28,682 nucleotides of DNA from SIG672 sp045657105 (GTDB lineage Bacteria > Bacillota > Clostridia > Oscillospirales > CAG-272), in the NCBI GenBank assembly GCA_045657105.1, contig JAZOSN010000016.1:1-28682 (forward strand), read 5' to 3'. The position numbers and the translations under genes are program-made. The first letter of the stretch is position 1. Each line of letters opens with the position of its first letter. Positions 24,693-28,682 of the stretch are shown piece after piece. A model generated the notes under the pieces. The model ran no database searches and was not told the origin of the DNA. It saw only the letters and a list, made by a program, of their open reading frames with translations.

Positions 24693-26531
24693 TTAGTTAC
24701 TTGAATTCTTAAGCTTTGCCTGTGCTTTGAGTCTGTTTGCGGTGTTGAGTATCTGTTTTCTTATTCTTATCTTGCTCGGAGTAACCTCAATAAGCTCATC
24801 GGCATTTATAAACTCGATAGCTTCTTCAAGACTCATAATCCTCGGGGGAGTAAGAATGAGCTTCTCGTCAGCGCCCTTCGAGCGCACTGCGGTAAGATGC
24901 TTTTCCTTGCAGGGATTAAGCGTAATATCGCCAAGCTTCGGATTTTCTCCGATAACCATTCCCTCGTAAACGGGAGTCTGAACTCCGATAAAGAGCTGTC
25001 CTCTGTCCTGAGTGTTGTAAAGACCGTAGGAGGTCGTGACTCCATTCTCAGAGGCTACGAGCGAGCCTGTAAATCTTGCGGTGATCTCGCCCTTGTACGG
25101 CTGATAGCCGTCAAAAACGGTATTGAGTATTCCCTCTCCTCTTGTATCGGTCATGAATTTGCTTCTGTAACCGAACAGACAACGGGTGGGAATTACGTAT
25201 TCGAGCTTGGTACGCGTTCCGTTCGAGTTTACCGACATATCGACAAATTCTCCTCTGCGCGCGCCCAACTTTTCCATAACCGCGCCCGCAAATTCGCTTC
25301 CGACGTCAATATAAACTCTTTCCATAGGCTCGCACTTTACGCCGTCTATTTCCTTGAAGATAACTCTCGGCGCGGATACCGCAACCTCAAAGCCCTCACG
25401 GCGCATATTTTCGATAAGTATTGAAAGGTGCATTTCGCCTCTTCCCGATACCTTGAAGCTATCGGTCGTTTCGCCGTCGGTAACTCTCAGAGAAACGTCT
25501 TTGAGAAGCTCGTCATAAAGACGCTTTCTTATCTGACGCGATGTGACGAATTTACCTTCCTTGCCTGCAAAAGGACTGTCGTTTACCGAAATGGTCATTT
25601 CGAGTGTAGGCTCGCTTATCTTTACGAAAGGAAGCGGTGTGGGATCTGCAACCGAGCAAATAGTATCTCCTATGCTAAGCGCCTCTGCGCCCGAGAAGCA
25701 AACTATATCTCCGGGATACGCCGTATCTACCGACACCTTTCCGAGTCCGTCGAACTGTTGGAGAGATACGACTCTCGTTTTGGTGGGAGCGTCCTGCTTG
25801 TGATAGTTGCAAATAGCAACCTCGTCGCCTACCTTGACTACGCCTCTCTCCACTCTTCCTACGCCGATTCTTCCGACGTATTCGTTATAGTCGATAGACG
25901 AAACGAGAAGCTGAAGTCCGTCGTTCTCGTCGCCTTCGGGAGCCTGAATGTATTCAAGTATCGTATCGAAAAGCGGAACGAGGTCCGTTCCCTGCTCTTC
26001 GGGCGAAAACGATGCGGTTCCGGCTCTTCCCGAGCAGAAGAGCATCGGGGAGTCGAGCTGTTCCTCGGTCGCTTCAAGATCGATAAGAAGCTCGAGAACC
26101 TCGTCAACTACCTCGTGGATACGGGCGTCCGGCTTGTCGATCTTGTTTACGACCACGATAACTCTGTGGTTGAGCTCGAGTGCTCTTTGAAGCACGAATC
26201 GAGTCTGAGGCATAGGGCCCTCTGCGGCGTCAACGAGAAGAAGAACTCCGTTTACCATTTTGAGAATTCTCTCGACCTCGCCGCCGAAATCTGCATGTCC
26301 GGGGGTATCGATTATGTTGATCTTCGCGTCCTTATAGTGAACCGCCGTGTTCTTTGCAAGAATTGTAATTCCGCGTTCTCTTTCGAGATCGTTCGAGTCC
26401 ATTACTCGCTCGGTGGTCGACTGATTATCACGGTAAATACCGCCCTGTTTGAGCATCTCGTCAACGAGAGTGGTCTTTCCGTGGTCAACGTGCGCTATTA
26501 TTGCTATGTTTCTTAAATCGTTGCGTACCAA
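24693..26531 (-). CDS. typA: ribosome-associated GTPase TypA/BipA
   Basis: 612 residues, the normal TypA length. The GTPase domain shows AHVDHGKT (13-20), DTPGH (75-79) and NKID (129-132). Domain II, the EF-G-like domains III and V, and the TypA-specific C-terminal domain (ending near AEAIEF-type and KIRIRKQ segments) follow. It helps 50S assembly and growth under cold or stress. The start codon is TTG at 26531-26529, with AGAGGT placed 7 nt upstream. The first in-frame ATG lies at codon 26, inside the GTPase domain, so the TTG start is forced. It shares an operon with pyk. Confidence 0.96.
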   Translation of the reverse strand: MVRNDLRNIAIIAHVDHGKTTLVDEMLKQGGIYRDNQSTTERVMDSNDLERERGITILAKNTAVHYKDAKINIIDTPGHADFGGEVERILKMVNGVLLLVDAAEGPMPQTRFVLQRALELNHRVIVVVNKIDKPDARIHEVVDEVLELLIDLEATEEQLDSPMLFCSGRAGTASFSPEEQGTDLVPLFDTILEYIQAPEGDENDGLQLLVSSIDYNEYVGRIGVGRVERGVVKVGDEVAICNYHKQDAPTKTRVVSLQQFDGLGKVSVDTAYPGDIVCFSGAEALSIGDTICSVADPTPLPFVKISEPTLEMTISVNDSPFAGKEGKFVTSRQIRKRLYDELLKDVSLRVTDGETTDSFKVSGRGEMHLSILIENMRREGFEVAVSAPRVIFKEIDGVKCEPMERVYIDVGSEFAGAVMEKLGARRGEFVDMSVNSNGTRTKLEYVIPTRCLFGYRSKFMTDTRGEGILNTVFDGYQPYKGEITARFTGSLVASENGVTTSYGLYNTQDRGQLFIGVQTPVYEGMVIGENPKLGDITLNPCKEKHLTAVRSKGADEKLILTPPRIMSLEEAIEFINADELIEVTPSKIRIRKQILNTANRLKAQAKLKNSSN

Positions 26532-26580
26532 ATCTGTTACCTCTTACTTTAAAATTTCCTTAATTTTATTCAAACAAGTT

Positions 26581-26589
26581 ATTATAACA
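26581..26589 (-). promoter_or_regulatory. extended -10 promoter of typA-pyk
   Basis: On the minus strand TGTTATAAT (26589-26581) is an exact -10 with an extended TG. The -35 region at the correct distance (TTTTAA at 26609-26604) is weak. Confidence 0.6.
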
Positions 26590-26669
26590 TATTTACTCCA
26601 AAATTAAAATAGATTTTGTTAATTTTTTTGAGTTTTCACCATACTTTTTGTATTTTGGAGTTTTTACAC

Positions 26670-26698
26670 TTGAAATGACAGAAAAAAGATTGTATAAT
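26670..26698 (+). promoter_or_regulatory. sigma-A promoter of the right-edge operon
   Basis: TTGAAA (26670-26675), 17-bp spacer, exact TATAAT (26693-26698), preceded by TG at 26691-26692. The transcript would begin near 26705 and carry a leader of about 90 nt. Confidence 0.85.
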
Positions 26699-26704
26699 TA
26701 GAAT

Positions 26705-26763
26705 AAGTGCAAAGTGCAAAGCCAGATGCCGTTGGCATCGCGTAACGGTTTGCTTCGCAAATC
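26705..26763 (+). other. structured leader with competing hairpins
   Basis: GATGCC-GTT-GGCATC (26725-26739) is a perfect hairpin, followed by GGTTTGC-TTC-GCAAATC (26747-26763, one G-T wobble). CCGTT at 26729-26733 can instead pair with AACGG at 26744-26748. TTTGC at 26749-26753 can pair with any of three GCAAA copies (26709, 26716, 26757). The direct repeat AAGTGCA occurs at 26705-26711 and 26712-26718. Function unknown; it could be an RNA switch, an sRNA, or a dispersed palindromic repeat. Confidence 0.5.
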
Positions 26764-26794
26764 TAAGTTTTTGAAAAGGTGCGGAAAATAAAAA

Positions 26795-27127
26795 ATGTCT
26801 ATTTTCAAGAAAAAGATGCCGAAAAATACAAATAGCAAGGCTTACCGCGTCAAGATGGCAGAGTTTTTAAACGGACGCGCTATCAAATACTGCTCGGAGC
26901 GAATTGACGGAGTTGAAAACGTCGTCGGAAAATCGGGCAGTCTGACGGTAAGAAACGGAGAATTTCTCGTTTTTTCGTCGGGCGATATTGTAATGCGCGC
27001 CAAGATCGAAGAGCTAAGCGCGTCCGAGCTTCTTTCGCTCGAAGGAGTTATACTGACTGCTCCCGACTACGAGCACGGCGGCAAGGAAAGAACTATAATT
27101 GCTTATTATACTTATTACAGGAAGTAA
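26795..27127 (+). CDS. uncharacterised 110-residue protein
   Basis: Not recognised. The protein is basic at its N-terminus (SIFKKKMPKN), has no signal peptide or membrane helix, and contains a single Cys (C33). Its middle alternates hydrophobic and charged residues (VVGKSGSLTVRNGEFLVFSS), suggesting a small beta-rich domain. It ends in an aromatic tail, YYTYYRK. The ATG has only a weak upstream site (GCGGAA). It is the first gene after the structured leader and lies 2 nt before a radical SAM gene, with the next ribosome binding site inside its last codons. It may be an accessory or a substrate of that enzyme, or unrelated. Confidence 0.7.
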   Translation: MSIFKKKMPKNTNSKAYRVKMAEFLNGRAIKYCSERIDGVENVVGKSGSLTVRNGEFLVFSSGDIVMRAKIEELSASELLSLEGVILTAPDYEHGGKERTIIAYYTYYRK

Positions 27128-27129
27128 AA

Positions 27130-27960
27130 ATGTACTCACGAGTTTACGTTGAAATAACGAATATCTGCAACAAAAACTGCACATTCTGTCACGGAACGAA
27201 GCGTCCGCCGCGCTCTATGACGATGGACGAATTTGCTCTCGTCTGCGAAAGACTCTCGGGCGTGACAGAGTATCTTTATCTGCACGTTATGGGCGAGCCG
27301 CTCACACACGCGCTTCTCGGCGATTTCATAAGACACGCCACCGAAAAAGGCTTCAAGGTCGCTATAACCACAAACGGCAGTCTGCTGAGTAGCCGCGGCG
27401 AGGAGCTCATCTCCGCAGGCGCTTACAAGGTTAATATTTCGCTTCACAGCTTCGAGTTCGGCGAGAGTGATAAACACGCCGAGTACCTGAAAAAGTGTCT
27501 TGATTTCGCAGATATTGCCTCTAAAAACGGGGTTCTGACCGTCCTTCGACTGTGGAACGGCGGAGTCACCGACACTAAGAACGACGAAACACTTTCTCTT
27601 CTTCACGAAAAGTTCCCAAGCGAGTGGCATATCGGAGCGCGCGGTGCACGGATACGCGATAAACTTCATCTCGAATACGGCGAGCGTTTTATATGGCCGG
27701 ATATAGACTCTGAAAATATAGGGTGCGAGTTGTTCTGTCACGGTCTTGGAGATCATTTCGGTATCCTCTCTGACGGCAGAGTCATTCCCTGCTGTCTTGA
27801 CAGTGACGGCGTGATAGAGCTTGGAAACGTCTACACTCAGAAGATCGAAGATATTTTATCCTCCGCGCGTGCATTAAATATCAAAAACGGATTTCAAAAC
27901 AAAAAAGCCGTCGAGGAGCTTTGTAAGAAATGCCCTTACGCTCGGAGATTTAAGTTATAA
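27130..27960 (+). CDS. radical SAM protein with SPASM-like C-terminal cysteines
   Basis: 276 residues. The radical SAM motif CNKNCTFC (C13, C17, C20) is close to the N-terminus, followed by HVMGEPLTH (about 53-61) and ITTNGSLL (about 79-86), features of the SPASM/anaerobic-maturase-like class. The C-terminal part has Cys 199, 203, 221, 222, 265 and 268, with SDGRVIPCCLD and CKKCP, matching a SPASM-type auxiliary cluster. Members modify peptides or proteins, or mature sulfatases; others have unknown substrates. It starts 2 nt after the previous stop, with AGGAAG inside that gene's end, so it is coupled. The ABC exporter gene follows by 11 nt. Confidence 0.85.
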   Translation: MYSRVYVEITNICNKNCTFCHGTKRPPRSMTMDEFALVCERLSGVTEYLYLHVMGEPLTHALLGDFIRHATEKGFKVAITTNGSLLSSRGEELISAGAYKVNISLHSFEFGESDKHAEYLKKCLDFADIASKNGVLTVLRLWNGGVTDTKNDETLSLLHEKFPSEWHIGARGARIRDKLHLEYGERFIWPDIDSENIGCELFCHGLGDHFGILSDGRVIPCCLDSDGVIELGNVYTQKIEDILSSARALNIKNGFQNKKAVEELCKKCPYARRFKL

Positions 27961-27971
27961 AGGAAAATAGA

Positions 27972-28682
27972 ATGCTAAAACGATTTATTTCATACTACAA
28001 ACCGCACAAACTGATATTTTCTCTCGATATGCTCGCCTCTCTCGCGGTCGCGCTTATCGGTATTCTCTACCCGATAGTAACAAGAGAAATGCTTAATAGT
28101 TTTATTCCGGACAGGAACTACCGTATGATAGTTCTCGCAGGAATTCTCGTCCTTGCTATCTACATAGTGCGAATGTTGCTTAACTATTTCATTCAGTATT
28201 ACGGACACGTTATGGGAGTACGTATGCAGGCAGAGATGCGCTCGGATATGTTCCGCCATCTCGAAACGCTCCCATATTCGTTCTACGACAACAATGAAAC
28301 GGGTAAAATAATGTCCCGTATGACAAACGACCTCATGGACATTTCAGAGCTTGCCCATCACGGTCCCGAAAACCTGATAATTTCAAGCATTTCGATAATC
28401 ACGTCGTTCGTTTATCTCTTCACGATAAATCCTTGGCTCACGCTTATAGTTTTCTCGTGTGTGCCGCTTCTCTTTATAGTGGCTTTCCTGCTTCGAAAAA
28501 AGATGAGAAACGCGTTTATGGAAAGCCGCGTTTCGACGGCACAGATAAACGCTTCGCTCGAAAGCAGTATTTCGGGTATTCGCGTGACCAAGGCGTTCAC
28601 TAATTCTGACAAGGAAGAGGAAAAATTCGAGGAAGGCAACTCTGCATTCGTATCGGCTCGCCGAAAGGCTTATAAGGCGATG
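27972..28682 (+). CDS. ABC exporter, N-terminal membrane domain (cut by window end)
   Basis: The first 237 residues are seen; the reading frame is open to the last base. The sequence begins MLKRFISYYKPHKLIFSLDM and has the multi-helix type I exporter membrane domain, including the conserved FYDNNETGKIMSRMTNDL segment (about 103-120) and QINASLESSISGIRVTKAF (about 188-206). This is the MsbA/LmrA/Sav1866-type half-transporter; the ATPase half must lie beyond the window. AAAGGA at 27959-27964 overlaps the preceding stop region and gives good spacing to the ATG. It is cotranscribed with the radical SAM gene. The substrate is unknown; lipid, drug or peptide are all possible. Confidence 0.9.
   Translation, partial: MLKRFISYYKPHKLIFSLDMLASLAVALIGILYPIVTREMLNSFIPDRNYRMIVLAGILVLAIYIVRMLLNYFIQYYGHVMGVRMQAEMRSDMFRHLETLPYSFYDNNETGKIMSRMTNDLMDISELAHHGPENLIISSISIITSFVYLFTINPWLTLIVFSCVPLLFIVAFLLRKKMRNAFMESRVSTAQINASLESSISGIRVTKAFTNSDKEEEKFEEGNSAFVSARRKAYKAM

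Noticed and set aside
25428..26516. 362-codon plus-strand open frame opposite typA
   Set aside because: It is antisense to a complete TypA sequence with all GTPase motifs; no ribosome binding site or domain is seen.

Overview
The window is chromosomal DNA from a spore-forming, low-to-mid-GC Bacillota (Clostridia). A spoIIA-type forespore operon, strong AGGAGG-like ribosome binding sites, sigma-A promoters of the TTGACA-17 bp-TATAAT type and the gene order DUF512 radical SAM - der - plsY all point that way. The carbohydrate- and cell-wall-directed accessory genes fit an uncultured gut-type Clostridium relative; that last step is inference. No tRNA, rRNA, CRISPR array, insertion sequence or phage gene was seen.

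Left part (1-9430), housekeeping. valS has its own promoter and terminator. Then come spoIIAA-spoIIAB-sigF (forespore sigma-F and its partner-switch regulators), yceD (DUF177) and rpmF, a PDZ/radical SAM protein of the DUF512 family, the ribosome-assembly GTPase der, the phospholipid acyltransferase plsY, and rpmB.

Middle part (9443-16018), envelope genes. A DUF6873-like protein overlaps a SanA/ElyC-type (DUF218) membrane protein. Next is a 963-residue secreted or membrane-anchored cell-wall protein with a 37-unit Glu-Pro stalk, a VanX-like domain that has lost its zinc and catalytic residues, an M14 carboxypeptidase domain, SH3-like modules and a C-terminal Amidase_2 domain. A 382-residue protein of possible alpha/alpha-toroid fold follows, then a lipoprotein ApbE on the minus strand, separated by a 16-bp bidirectional terminator.

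Right part (16202-28682). An aconitase-family hydratase is divergent from apbE. Then come a ThuA-like protein, a PHP-domain hydrolase with an alpha/beta hydrolase in one operon, and a lipoprotein with Asp-box (sialidase-like) repeats. On the minus strand typA (TTG start) and pyk form a coupled operon. At the right edge a new plus-strand unit begins with a structured leader, a 110-residue unknown protein, a radical SAM protein with SPASM-like cysteines, and an ABC exporter cut by the window end.

The most noteworthy items are the multi-enzyme wall protein with a dead VanX-like domain and long EP stalk, and the right-edge unit (structured leader, small protein, radical SAM, ABC exporter), which resembles the layout of a peptide-modification and export system but is unproven.
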